DNA of 11,841 nt from CAVVYV01 sp963818205 (GCA_963818205.1 CAWFRG010000007.1:1-11841), one strand, 5' to 3'. Counted from the stretch's first letter, positions 1 to 6,596 are shown. Translations and numbers: made by a program. Notes: generated by a model not told the origin, from the letters alone.

Positions 1-503
1 TTGCCGATCAGGGCGCCGGTGATCGCGACGATCAGGCCGCCGATCGTCACCTGGATCAGCGACGAGGAGAGGGAGACCTCGAGGAAGCGCTTGCGGATCA
101 CGGCGATCGTCACCAGCTCTATGGCGACGGTGATGTAGGCGACGGTGAGCGCGGTGCCGAGATCGCTGATCAGGAAGGGCAGCGCGTGGAAACTGCCGCC
201 GAAGAAGGTCGCCCCGCCGGTGATCAGCCCCCGCGAGAGCGAGCTGCCGCGACCGGTGACCGAGCCGTCGTCCGAAAGCGCCTCGGAGAGGCCCATGCTG
301 ATCGCCGCACCGAGCGCCGCCGCCAGCCCGACCAGCAGCGCTGCGCGGGAGCCCGCGATGAAGGCGGTGGCGAAGATCGGCGCCAGGGTCGAGACGGTCC
401 CGTCGATCAGGCCGATCAGGGCCGGCTGAACGCGCTGGAGCATGAACCGCTCCTCGTCCTCCGGGCGAAGCCCCGCCGTCAACCTTGCCACCAACTCCGT
501 CAT
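1..503 (-). CDS. VIT/CCC1-family iron transporter (MbfA-like membrane domain), partial
   Basis: Reading down from the ATG at 503 gives MTELVARLTAGLRPEDEERF, then LQRVQPALIGLIDGTVSTLAP and a run of membrane helices with AAISMGLSEALSDDGS. These are hallmarks of the VIT1/CCC1 domain as found in the alphaproteobacterial iron exporter MbfA, which moves Fe2+/Mn2+ across the cytoplasmic membrane. In MbfA a ferritin-like (erythrin) domain of over 100 residues precedes this segment; here only about 22 residues do, so this is a stand-alone membrane form. The C-terminus lies beyond base 1. The ATG is chosen because the conserved domain begins soon after it; there is no Shine-Dalgarno, but a TATTAT box lies 8 nt upstream (leaderless layout). 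The divergent Fur gene and the iron box between them support a role in iron or manganese detoxification. Family call is firm; direction of transport is inferred. Confidence 0.85.
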   Translation of the reverse strand, partial: MTELVARLTAGLRPEDEERFMLQRVQPALIGLIDGTVSTLAPIFATAFIAGSRAALLVGLAAALGAAISMGLSEALSDDGSVTGRGSSLSRGLITGGATFFGGSFHALPFLISDLGTALTVAYITVAIELVTIAVIRKRFLEVSLSSSLIQVTIGGLIVAITGALIG

Positions 504-511
504 CCGTGGTC

Positions 512-517
512 ATAATA
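512..517 (-). promoter_or_regulatory. -10 box of the VIT-family gene (leaderless layout)
   Basis: On the minus strand TATTAT (5 of 6 matches to TATAAT) ends 8 nt before the ATG at 503, so transcription would start at or within a few bases of the start codon. No convincing -35 hexamer is seen; the iron box at 532-550 covers the place where one would lie. Confidence 0.5.
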
Positions 518-531
518 CAAGAGAATTAAGA

Positions 532-550
532 TAAGGTTTGCCTAACAAGA
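532..550. promoter_or_regulatory. IdeR/DtxR-like iron box between the VIT-family gene and fur-like gene
   Basis: TAAGGTTTGCCTAACAAGA matches 15 of 19 positions of the IdeR/DtxR consensus TWAGGTWAGSCTWACCTWA. It lies in an AT-rich island, just upstream of the -10 boxes of both divergent genes, so a bound regulator could block or tune both. IdeR/DtxR with Fe2+ usually represses uptake genes and activates storage genes. Which effect applies here cannot be told. The Fur-family protein encoded next door could be an alternative ligand. Confidence 0.6.
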
Positions 551-565
551 ACCAGCTGCTATTAG
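538..565 (+). promoter_or_regulatory. Candidate promoter of the fur-like gene
   Basis: TTGCCT (538-543) and TATTAG (560-565) are 16 nt apart, and TG at 557-558 makes an extended -10. This would start RNA near 572. A rival is TACACT (583-588), which sits 9 nt before the ATG at 598 and would give a near-leaderless message. No Shine-Dalgarno precedes that ATG at normal distance, which favours the rival. Both overlap or follow the iron box. Confidence 0.4.
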
Positions 566-597
566 GGAGACCGAACCTTCCCTACACTTTGGCTCCG

Positions 598-1038
598 ATG
601 AAGACCACAACCGGCATCCCCCACAGCGACGAGGAGCTGGGCGAGCGCCTCCGCGAGCGCGGCCTCCGCGCCACCTCGCAGCGGCTCGTCATGCACCGGC
701 TGCTGCGCGAGCGTAACCGCCACCTCACCGCGGAGGAGCTGCTCGACGAGGCGAGCTCGCGTCTACCCGGGATCTCCCTCCCCACCGTCTACTCGACTCT
801 GGAGCTGTTCGAGGAGCTTGGGATCGTCCATCGCGTCAACGGCGGCGGCGGCACCCTGGTCTGGGACACGCGCGGCGACGACCACCATCACCTCGTCTGC
901 CGGCGCTGCGGCCGGGTCGAGGACATCGATACCCCACTCGACCTCTCGGGCGCCCGCCGCTCGGCAAGGCGTGCCGGCTTCGCCGCCGACCGCGCCGAGG
1001 TCGTGGTCAGCGGCCTCTGCGCAGACTGCGCGAGCTAG
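598..1038 (+). CDS. Fur-family metal-dependent transcriptional regulator
   Basis: 146-residue protein of normal Fur length. The N-terminal winged helix (about 15-85) contains RGLRATSQRLVMHRLL and ISLPTVYSTLELFEELGIVHRV, the conserved DNA-recognition region of Fur/PerR/Zur proteins. The dimerisation half has HHH at 96-98, CRRC at 101-104 and CADC at 141-144, the two cysteine pairs of the structural zinc site. The regulatory metal (Fe, Mn or Zn, or peroxide sensing as in PerR) cannot be told from sequence. The ATG at 598 is preferred over an in-frame TTG at 538 because the extra residues are not family-like and the TTG falls inside the iron box. Divergence from an iron transporter suggests local iron or oxidative-stress control, perhaps with autoregulation. 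It ends 6 nt before the convergent VOC gene, with no terminator between. Confidence 0.9.
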   Translation: MKTTTGIPHSDEELGERLRERGLRATSQRLVMHRLLRERNRHLTAEELLDEASSRLPGISLPTVYSTLELFEELGIVHRVNGGGGTLVWDTRGDDHHHLVCRRCGRVEDIDTPLDLSGARRSARRAGFAADRAEVVVSGLCADCAS

Positions 1039-1044
1039 CCGCCT

Positions 1045-1848
1045 TTAACGAGGCTCCGGATAGTCCGGCTCCATCAGGGCGAAGGCCGCCCCTTGGGGAT
1101 CGGTGAACACCGCGAGCTTCGCAACCGGGACCTCCAGCGGCCCAAAGAGGAGGTTGCCGCCGGCGTTCTTCGTCTTCTCGATCGCGGCGTCGAGGTCGGG
1201 GACGAGGAAGTAGACCTGCCAGTGAGGCGGGGCCTCGAGCGGCATGTCGGAGCCCATTCCCATCAGACCACCTAGGCCCTCGGGCCACCGCTGTCCCTCG
1301 ACCTGCCACATCAACACGTCGGGTGGGGCCTCGTCGCTGTGGGTCGTCTCCCAGCCGAATACCTTGCGGTAGAAGTCCCGAGCCCGACCGACGTCTCGCG
1401 TCATCAGGTTGTTCCAGGTCCAGGCGCCGATCTCGTTGACGAGCTCCGCGCCGTTGTGTCCGCCGGGCTCAAAGAGTGAGAAAACGGCGCCCTCGGTGTC
1501 CTGGCAGACCGCCATCCGGCCCGCCCCGCCGAGGATCTCGAACGGTTGCGTCAGCACCGTGCCGCCCCCGTCCCTGACCCTCTGCGTGGCGGCGTCGATG
1601 TCGCTGGTCTTGATGTGGCTCGACCAGGCCGGCGGCTGGCCCTCCTGCTGGATCGAGCCGCCGCCGGCGACCTGCTTGCCCTCGTAGGTGAAGAATCCGA
1701 AGCCCCCGGTCTCCTCCGGTGGGCCGGGGGCGGGCTCGAACTCCCAGCCGATCAGGTCCCCGTAGAACCTTGCGGCGGCGTCGATGTCGGTGGTCAGCAG
1801 ATTGACCCAGGCGAACTCGCCATCGCTGTAGGAATTGCGCTCGCTCAC
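1045..1848 (-). CDS. Tandem VOC (glyoxalase/bleomycin-resistance fold) protein, Cfp30B-like
   Basis: 267-residue soluble protein with two VOC modules. The first spans about 8-125 (FAWVNLLTTDIDAAARFYGD to GAVFSLFEP); the second about 138-263 (WTWNNLMTRDVGRARDFYRK to GAAFALMEPDYPEPR). Two modules at about 260 residues match the Cfp30B/27-kDa antigen group of actinobacteria. VOC proteins bind divalent metal and act as isomerases, dioxygenases, thiol transferases or drug-binding proteins; the reaction here is unknown. It starts 11 nt after the marR stop, so the two form an operon controlled by that regulator. A VOC protein beside a MarR-controlled DrrAB exporter would suit binding or modification of the exported or sensed compound, which is inference. 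Confidence 0.88.
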   Translation of the reverse strand: MSERNSYSDGEFAWVNLLTTDIDAAARFYGDLIGWEFEPAPGPPEETGGFGFFTYEGKQVAGGGSIQQEGQPPAWSSHIKTSDIDAATQRVRDGGGTVLTQPFEILGGAGRMAVCQDTEGAVFSLFEPGGHNGAELVNEIGAWTWNNLMTRDVGRARDFYRKVFGWETTHSDEAPPDVLMWQVEGQRWPEGLGGLMGMGSDMPLEAPPHWQVYFLVPDLDAAIEKTKNAGGNLLFGPLEVPVAKLAVFTDPQGAAFALMEPDYPEPR

Positions 1849-1859
1849 GGGCCGGAAGA

Positions 1860-2348
1860 CTAATCCGAGCGCCGCCGCCGAGCAGCCAGCTTCTCGACTC
1901 GGGCCAGCTGCCCGTTACCGAGCTCCATCGCCCGCTCGAGGAAATCGGTCAAGAGCACGAGATCCCTGGTCGAGTAGCTCTGCATCGCCTCGGAGAACGC
2001 ACCCTCCATCGGACCGTAGATCTTCCAGGCCCGTTCGCGCCCGCCGGGGTCGGTCTCAACGAGGATTCGCCGGCGATCCGACGGATCGGGCACCCGCCGC
2101 GCGTACCCGGCCTTCTCCAGCCGATCGATCGAGGAGGTCATCGCGGCAGGGCTGAGGCCAGTTTCTCTGGCGAGGTCCCCGGCGCCAATCGGCCCCATGC
2201 GCTCGATCACATCGAGCGCGCGGTGGTCGGTCCGGTTGATTCCGAGGACTTCCGCGGCGGAGTCGTCGAAGCGATCGGCGGTCACCTGCTGCGCGCGGAT
2301 CAGGTCGGAGATCTGGGCCAGTAATTCGTCTCTAGAACTTTTCGACAT
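1860..2348 (-). CDS. MarR-family transcriptional regulator (exporter module 1)
   Basis: 162 residues, usual MarR length. The winged helix lies about 35-105: LGINRTDHRALDVIERMGPI, then LARETGLSPAAMTSSIDRLEKAGYARR (recognition helix) and the wing PDPSDRRRILVETD. MarR proteins are dimeric repressors released by small phenolic or drug-like ligands or by oxidants. It is followed by the VOC gene and is divergent from the DrrA-type ATPase. Its ATG lies inside one of two matching palindromes (2341-2353, 2371-2383), so autorepression together with repression of the exporter is the natural reading. A GATAAT box ends 7 nt upstream of the ATG and there is no Shine-Dalgarno, so the message is probably leaderless. 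Confidence 0.92.
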   Translation of the reverse strand: MSKSSRDELLAQISDLIRAQQVTADRFDDSAAEVLGINRTDHRALDVIERMGPIGAGDLARETGLSPAAMTSSIDRLEKAGYARRVPDPSDRRRILVETDPGGRERAWKIYGPMEGAFSEAMQSYSTRDLVLLTDFLERAMELGNGQLARVEKLAARRRRSD

Positions 2349-2353
2349 TCGAA
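2341..2353. promoter_or_regulatory. MarR operator candidate O1
   Basis: TTCGACATTCGAA is a perfect 5-bp inverted repeat (TTCGA/TCGAA) with a 3-bp spacer. The spacer CAT is the marR start codon read on the other strand. A second copy of the same palindrome lies 30 bp away, close to three helical turns, so both would face the same side of the DNA. Confidence 0.65.
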
Positions 2354-2361
2354 TGATTATC

Positions 2362-2370
2362 TGCTATCGT
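2362..2370 (+). promoter_or_regulatory. Extended -10 of exporter operon 1
   Basis: TGCTATCGT is an extended -10 (TGn plus TATCGT). TTCGAC at 2341-2346, 18 nt upstream, could be the -35 and is the left arm of O1. The predicted start near 2377 falls inside O2, so MarR binding would occlude this promoter. Confidence 0.4.
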
Positions 2371-2383
2371 TTCGACTATCGAA
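2371..2383. promoter_or_regulatory. MarR operator candidate O2
   Basis: TTCGACTATCGAA repeats the TTCGA-N3-TCGAA design of O1 with a different spacer, so the arms, not the middle, are conserved. It covers the marR -35 hexamer and the predicted start point of the ABC operon. Confidence 0.65.
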
Positions 2384-2385
2384 CA

Positions 2386-2409
2386 GTTTACGTCTCGAAG
2401 GACGTAAGC
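2386..2409 (+). promoter_or_regulatory. Inverted repeat / hairpin in the exporter 1 leader
   Basis: TTACGTC and GACGTAA (2388-2394, 2401-2407) are perfect inverted repeats around a 6-nt loop TCGAAG. As RNA the stem extends by one G-U and one G-C pair to 9 bp. It ends 11 nt before the Shine-Dalgarno. It may be a DNA-binding site for a second regulator or a 5' stabilising hairpin. There is no U-tract, so a terminator is unlikely. Confidence 0.5.
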
Positions 2410-2420
2410 GCAACCCCAGA

Positions 2421-2427
2421 AAGGAGG
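2421..2427 (+). promoter_or_regulatory. Shine-Dalgarno of ATPase 1
   Basis: AAGGAGG lies 6 nt before the ATG at 2434. This fixes that ATG as the start over longer in-frame extensions running back through the operators. Confidence 0.85.
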
Positions 2428-2433
2428 CGGCAG

Positions 2434-3264
2434 ATGCCAGCCATCCTCACGAAGGACAAGGACAGATTCGGCTCGCCGCAGCTCACGCCAGCCGAGATCG
2501 AGGCGGTCGGTCTGGAGAAGGCCTACCCGCCCGAGACCAAGGCGCTCGACGGGCTCAGTATCAGCGTCCCAGCCGGGACCATCTTCGGCCTCCTCGGGCC
2601 GAACGGCGCCGGCAAGTCGACCGCGGTCAAGATCCTGACGACGCTAAGCGCTCCCGATTCGGGGTCGGCGCGGGTGGGCGGCTTCGACGTGATCAGCGAG
2701 CCCCAGAAGGTGCGCTCAGTGATCGGCGTCGTCGCCCAGAGCTCAGGAGTCGACGAGGAGGCGACCGGCCGCGAGAACCTCGAGCTGCAGGGTCAGCTGT
2801 ATGGGGTCCGTGGACGCGAACTCGACGATCGGGTCGACGAGCTCCTGGAGCGGTTCGGACTGGCGGATGCCGCCGGCCGGATCGCCAAGGGCTATTCGGG
2901 CGGGATGAAGCGCAGGCTCGGAATCACCATGGGCCTCGTTCATCGCCCCCGGGTCCTGTTCCTGGACGAGCCCACCACCGGGCTTGACCCGGAGGTCCGG
3001 GCGGCGATGTGGGACGAGATCCGCGAGCTCGCCCAGGGCGAGCGGATGACGATCCTGCTCACCACCCACTACCTCGAGGAGGCCGATCAGCTGGCGCAGT
3101 CGCTGGCGATCGTCGACCGCGGCAAGGTCGTGGCGGAGGGGACGCCGGAGGAGCTGAAGCGTGCTCAGGGCGCGTCCACGCTGGACGAGGTCTATCTGCG
3201 CTACGCCGGCCGCTCCTTCCAGGAGGCGGACCGGACCGCCACCAACGGAAACGGAGGGAACTGA
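2434..3264 (+). CDS. DrrA-type ABC exporter ATPase (module 1)
   Basis: 276-residue nucleotide-binding subunit that powers an ABC-2 exporter at the inner face of the membrane. Walker A GPNGAGKST is at 55-63, the signature YSGGM at 154-158, Walker B VLFLDEP at 174-180, D-loop GLD to 184 and switch His at 212 (TTHYLEEAD). All catalytic elements are present. The tail after the ATPase core is short (LDEVYLRYAGRSF then a polar end); the longer DrrA C-terminal domain (DUF4162), which ATPase 2 in this window has, is missing. Its stop shares one base with the permease ATG (TGATG), and GGAGGG at 3253-3258 serves that start. Divergence from a MarR gene indicates induction by the MarR ligand. Family relatives export drugs, polyketides or lipids; the substrate here is unknown. 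Confidence 0.93.
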   Translation: MPAILTKDKDRFGSPQLTPAEIEAVGLEKAYPPETKALDGLSISVPAGTIFGLLGPNGAGKSTAVKILTTLSAPDSGSARVGGFDVISEPQKVRSVIGVVAQSSGVDEEATGRENLELQGQLYGVRGRELDDRVDELLERFGLADAAGRIAKGYSGGMKRRLGITMGLVHRPRVLFLDEPTTGLDPEVRAAMWDEIRELAQGERMTILLTTHYLEEADQLAQSLAIVDRGKVVAEGTPEELKRAQGASTLDEVYLRYAGRSFQEADRTATNGNGGN

Positions 3265-4041
3265 TGTCGGCAACCATTCTCAATTCACTCGACATGACCC
3301 GCCGCTCGGTGATGGCGCTCCTGCGCCAGCCCTGGTACGTCGCGGTCACCCTGGTGCAGCCGGTGATCTGGCTGCTCCTCTTCGGGGCGCTGTTCGAGAG
3401 TGTCTCGCAAATCCCGGGTTTCGACGAGAGCTCCTACCAGAGCTACATCGCTCCCGGAATCGTGGTGATGACCGCGCTGTTCTCGGCTGGCTGGAGCGGC
3501 ATGGGGATGATCAACGACATGGACCGAGGGGTGATGGACCGCTTTCTGGTCTCGCCCGTCAACCGCTCGTCGCTGATCATCGGGCCGCTGGCCCAGGCGG
3601 CGCTGTCGGTGGCAATTCAGGCCGTGATCATCGTCGGCCTGGCGGTTGCGGTCGGCGCCAGCTTCCCCGGTGGCGTGCCCGGAGTCGCGGTGCTGCTGGT
3701 GGTCGCGGTCCTGCTGGCGGCATCGATGGGCGGCGCTCTCGAACGCGGTCGCGCTCACCACCCGCCAGGAGGAGACCCTGGTCGGGCTGGTCCAGTTCGT
3801 GGTCCTGCCCCTGACGTTCCTCTCGGCGGCCTTCATGCAGCTCCACCTGATCCCGGGCTGGATGCAGGAGGTGGCGAAGTTCAACCCGGTCAACTGGGCG
3901 GTCGAGGCTGGCCGCGAGGCGGTCGGCTCGGGTGTCGACTGGGGCTTCGTCGCCGAGCGAGTCGGGCTCCTGTTCGGGCTCGCGATCGTCTGCGTCTGGC
4001 TCGCGACCCGGGCGTTCCGTTCCTACCAGCGGTCCGTCTAA
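3264..4041 (+). pseudogene. ABC-2 (DrrB-type) exporter permease with one frameshift
   Basis: Membrane partner of ATPase 1. The first frame reads MSATILNSLDMTRRSVMALLRQ, then LVQPVIWLLLFGALF, the loop motif INDMDRGVMDRFLVSPVNR and helices to about residue 155. Homology then moves to the next frame: ALSNAVALTTRQEETLVGL, PLTFLSAAFMQ, FNPVNWAVEAGREAV and a final helix, ending in TAA at 4039-4041. Removing one G from GGG at 3728-3730 restores MAALSNAVALTTRQEE and a continuous 258-residue protein with six predicted helices, normal for DrrB. All family motifs are present, so the gene is either recently broken or misread. If the shift is real, exporter 1 lacks its membrane half. Confidence 0.88.
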
Positions 4042-4851
4042 CTAGCGCGATCGTGCCCTCGAGGACGACCCGGGCCACGAGGTCCGGGTCGTCCCATGTG
4101 GGCACGTGGCCGCAGTCGCGCAGCTCGACCTGCCGCACCCGCTTCGGCAGCGCCCCGTCGCGGAGCGGCCGCGAGCGGACTACATGGTCGAACTCGGCCC
4201 AGGCGAGAGTCACCGGTACCTTCACGTCGTCCAGCGGGCCGACCTGGCCGGCCCGCATCAGGTCGCTCGCCCTGCGGATAGGCAGGAGCGGTGACGTAGG
4301 CACGAGCCATGCTCAGCGCCTCCGCCGGGCTGAGCCGCTCCGGATGATGGACGAAGCGGCCAAGCGCCCGGCGGCGCCCCGCCGCCGTCGACATCATCGG
4401 ACCGAGCGCGGGCAGAAGGGCCCGTCCCGCCTGGCGGGCGCGGTTCAGCCGGTTGCTGCTGTTCTCCGGTGCGCGCCTCCAGAACCCCGCCGTGCAGACC
4501 CCGACCACTGAGCTGGCCCCGTCCTGGCGGGCGCACTCGATCGCGACCCAGCCCCCAAGGGAGATCCCGGCGACGTGCGGGCGATCGAGCCCGAGCGACT
4601 CGTAGAATCGAGCACCGCCGCCGCCAGGTTTGCCGCGCTCGGTTCGATCCCATCCGGCAATGGGGGCGATTCGCCGAAGCCGGGCATGTCGACCGCAACG
4701 ATCTCGCGATCGGCCGCCAGCCGCTCGAGCACCGGCGACCACTGGACCAGCGAGCCGCCGAGCGAATGGAGCAGGAGCAGGGGCTCGCCGGTCCCCGTGC
4801 GGACGTGGTTGAGCCGGCCGCCTGGCGGTCGGCCGGCTCCGGCCGGATCAC
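4038..4851 (-). pseudogene. Alpha/beta hydrolase, broken by two frameshifts
   Basis: The fold is spread over three frames. Segment A, in frame with the GNAT domain: RLNHVRTGTGEPLLLLHSLG (oxyanion strand), REIVAVDMPGFGES. Segment B, after about 4607: FYESLGLDRPHVAGISLGGW, with the nucleophile elbow G-I-S-L-G. Segment C, after about 4271: LDDVKVPVTLAWAEFDHVV (acid) and VELRDCGHVPTWDDPDLVAR (catalytic His). The full Ser-Asp-His triad is therefore present. A missing T near 4605-4609 and an extra base in CCC at 4270-4272 would restore one protein of about 260 residues. The stop is uncertain: frame C runs past 4038 into the convergent permease, while other frames stop at 4038-4045. Substrate unknown. 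A GTG at 4851 overlapping a TGA (GTGA) could be a separate start, although that frame would then need a further shift. Confidence 0.75.
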
Positions 4852-4855
4852 AGCC

Positions 4856-5329
4856 CAGTTCGTATTCGACGTAGGTCTCCGCGACGGCGCCGGTGCGGTC
4901 GTAGACGGCTTGGGCGCGATGGTTGTCCGGTGCCGTCAACCACTCCATCGCCGGCGCCCCGCGTTCCCGGCAGCGCTCCGCGCAGACCTCGATCAGGGCG
5001 TCGGCGATCCCCCGGCCGCGGGTCTCGGGCGTCACATAGAGGTCCTCCAGGTAGCCGATCCTGGCCGCCTTCAGGCTCGACCACTTCCAACCGAGGGTGG
5101 CGAAGCCGACCGCCTCGTCTTCATCGCGGGCGATGAACATCGCCCCCTGCTCCGGTTCCGCGATCAGGGTCCGGGCCATCTCCAGCAGGCCCTGATCCGG
5201 CGGCGAGGCCTCGTAGAAGTCGCAGTAGGCGCGCATCAGCGGGAGGAGCTCCTCGGCCTCCTCCGGGCGGGCGTCGCGGACCTCGACGCCGTCGGCGAGC
5301 GCCCTCGGCTTCTCTTCCTTACCGGCCAT
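4856..5329 (-). CDS. GNAT-family N-acetyltransferase, in frame with a downstream hydrolase
   Basis: From the ATG at 5329, about 158 residues form a complete GNAT fold: VEVRDARPEEAEELLPLMRA, GAMFIARDEDEAVGFATL, the acetyl-CoA motif YLEDLYVTPETRGRGIADAL (RGRGIA about 104-109), and NHRAQAVYDRTGAVAETYVEYEL. GNAT enzymes move an acetyl group from acetyl-CoA to an amine; the acceptor is unknown. No stop follows the domain: the frame continues through about 12 linker residues (GCDPAGAGRPPG) straight into the hydrolase. This is either a true two-domain fusion or two genes joined by a lost base, since a TGA at 4850-4848 in the next frame overlaps a GTG. The ATG is chosen because the domain begins shortly after it; the frame is open further upstream only as antisense to the AI-2E gene. 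The 75-bp gap to that gene is a shared promoter region. Confidence 0.8.
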
Positions 5330-5404
5330 CCCAGTATGGAAGCCGATCTCGGCGCGAATCGGCGCCAGGAAGCTGAAAGCGGGGGGCGAATAAAGGGGGT
5401 CGGC

Positions 5405-6577
5405 ATGCCCAGAATCGACTCGTCCCCAAGTGCGATCGCCCGCGCAGTGCTCGTCGTCGCGGCGGTGGTCCTGATCCTCTACCTCGTCTGGCTGCTGAGA
5501 CGGCCGATCAGCTGGCTGATCATCGCGGCCTTTATCGCGGTGGCACTCGCCGGTCCGGTCAACGTCCTCCAGCGCTACATGAGGCGTGGCCTGGCGATCG
5601 CGCTCGTCTACTTCACCCTGATCCTGATTCCGATCGGCCTCGGCGCTCTCCTGATCCCGCCGGTTGTCAACGAGGTCGGCGACGTCGCCTCGAACGCCCC
5701 CGCCTACGCCCAGGACGTCGAGGACTTCGTCCAAAAGAACAAAACCCTCAACGACCTCAACGACAAGTACGACATCACCACGAGGCTCCAGGAGGAGGCG
5801 GCGAAGCTGCCGAGCAGGGCCGGCGACGCCGCCAAGGTGCTCGGCGACATCGGGGTCGGCACCGTCAACCGGATATTCGCCGGGCTCACCATCTTCATTC
5901 TCAGCATCTTCATGACGGCCGCCGGGCCCCGCTGGGCCAGGAGCTTCATCCAGATGCAGCGGCCCGAGCACGCCGAGCGAATCGAGCGGACCCTGAACCG
6001 GATCGCCAACGCCGTCGGCAACTATGTCGGTGGAGCCCTGGTGCAGGCGACGATCGCCGGGGTCAGCTCCTTCATCGTCCTCAGCCTCCTCGGAGTCCCC
6101 TTTGCCGGCCCGCTCGCCCTCGTGGTCTTCTTCTTCGACCTGATCCCGGTGGTCGGCGCGACGATCGCGGCGTTTCTGGTGGCGATCGTCGCCGCGCTAG
6201 TCAACTTCCCCGTCGCCCTGATCATCTGGGTGATCTTCGCGATCGTCTACCAGCAGGTCGAGAACTACCTGATCCAGCCTCAGATCCAGAAGCGAGCGAC
6301 CGAGATCGAGCCCTTCGTCGTCCTCGTCGCGGTCCTCTTCGGCGCCACCCTGTTCGGGGTGGTCGGGGCGGTGCTCGCGATCCCCACCGCGGCCTCGATC
6401 CAGATCGCCGTGTACGAGTGGCGCGAGTTCCGCGCCGAGGTCAGGGCCGAGGAAGAGCAGGCGAAGCGAAGCCACCGTCAACGGGCGGCTCCAAGCCGAA
6501 GCCCCCGCCGAAGCCGAAGCCGGCGACCTAGGGGCGCGCGGTCGCCGAGCCCCACCGTGCGATTGGCACTTGGGTAG
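5405..6577 (+). CDS. AI-2E family transporter-like membrane protein (PerM/YhhQ-type fold)
   Basis: 390 residues as read, within the family's usual range. Early helices (LVVAAVVLILYLVWLL, WLIIAAFIAVALAGPVNVL) precede an extracytoplasmic stretch (about 90-150, DVASNAPAYAQDVEDFVQKN), then further helices with the family motifs ANAVGNYVGGALVQATIAGV, FDLIPVVGATIAAF and YQQVENYLIQPQIQKRATEI. Family members export small molecules or ions (AI-2 in TqsA, Na+/H+ in others), so the name does not imply quorum sensing here. GGGGG at 5395-5399 lies 5 nt before the ATG. The tail is doubtful: as read it is Arg/Ser-rich to 6577, but from about 6460 the next-but-one frame reads EAKPPSTGGSKPKPPPKPKP and stops at 6531, a more natural ending that needs one added base near 6462. 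Confidence 0.88.
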   Translation: MPRIDSSPSAIARAVLVVAAVVLILYLVWLLRRPISWLIIAAFIAVALAGPVNVLQRYMRRGLAIALVYFTLILIPIGLGALLIPPVVNEVGDVASNAPAYAQDVEDFVQKNKTLNDLNDKYDITTRLQEEAAKLPSRAGDAAKVLGDIGVGTVNRIFAGLTIFILSIFMTAAGPRWARSFIQMQRPEHAERIERTLNRIANAVGNYVGGALVQATIAGVSSFIVLSLLGVPFAGPLALVVFFFDLIPVVGATIAAFLVAIVAALVNFPVALIIWVIFAIVYQQVENYLIQPQIQKRATEIEPFVVLVAVLFGATLFGVVGAVLAIPTAASIQIAVYEWREFRAEVRAEEEQAKRSHRQRAAPSRSPRRSRSRRPRGARSPSPTVRLALG

Positions 6578-6596
6578 CGCGCCCGCCTGGTCGTGG

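Larger units (their letters stand above)
2356..2383 (-). promoter_or_regulatory. marR promoter of module 1 (leaderless layout)
   Basis: On the minus strand TTCGAT (2383-2378), a 16-nt spacer and GATAAT (2361-2356) lie 7 nt before the ATG at 2348. The -35 hexamer is part of operator O2 and the start point lies in O1, which fits autorepression. Confidence 0.55.

Noticed and set aside
186..515. Plus-strand frames opposite the VIT gene
   Set aside because: The minus strand carries a clear VIT/CCC1 protein; the plus frames are Arg/Ala-rich with no motif.
3726..3740. Programmed ribosomal frameshift in the permease
   Set aside because: There is no slippery heptamer with a downstream structure that I can see, and similar breaks affect several unrelated genes nearby.
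3009..4511. 500-residue plus-strand frame across ATPase 1, the permease and the hydrolase
   Set aside because: Only its middle part (3264 to about 3729) is the real permease frame; the rest is out of frame with ATPase 1 or antisense to the hydrolase.
5330..5971. Long minus-strand frame open upstream of the GNAT start
   Set aside because: It is antisense to the well-supported AI-2E gene, is rich in Asp, Arg and Gly as shadow frames in GC-rich DNA are, and shows no domain. The GNAT fold begins just after the ATG at 5329.
5405..6577. Quorum-sensing (AI-2) exporter role
   Set aside because: The family name is historical; members carry varied substrates and nothing in the window points to AI-2.
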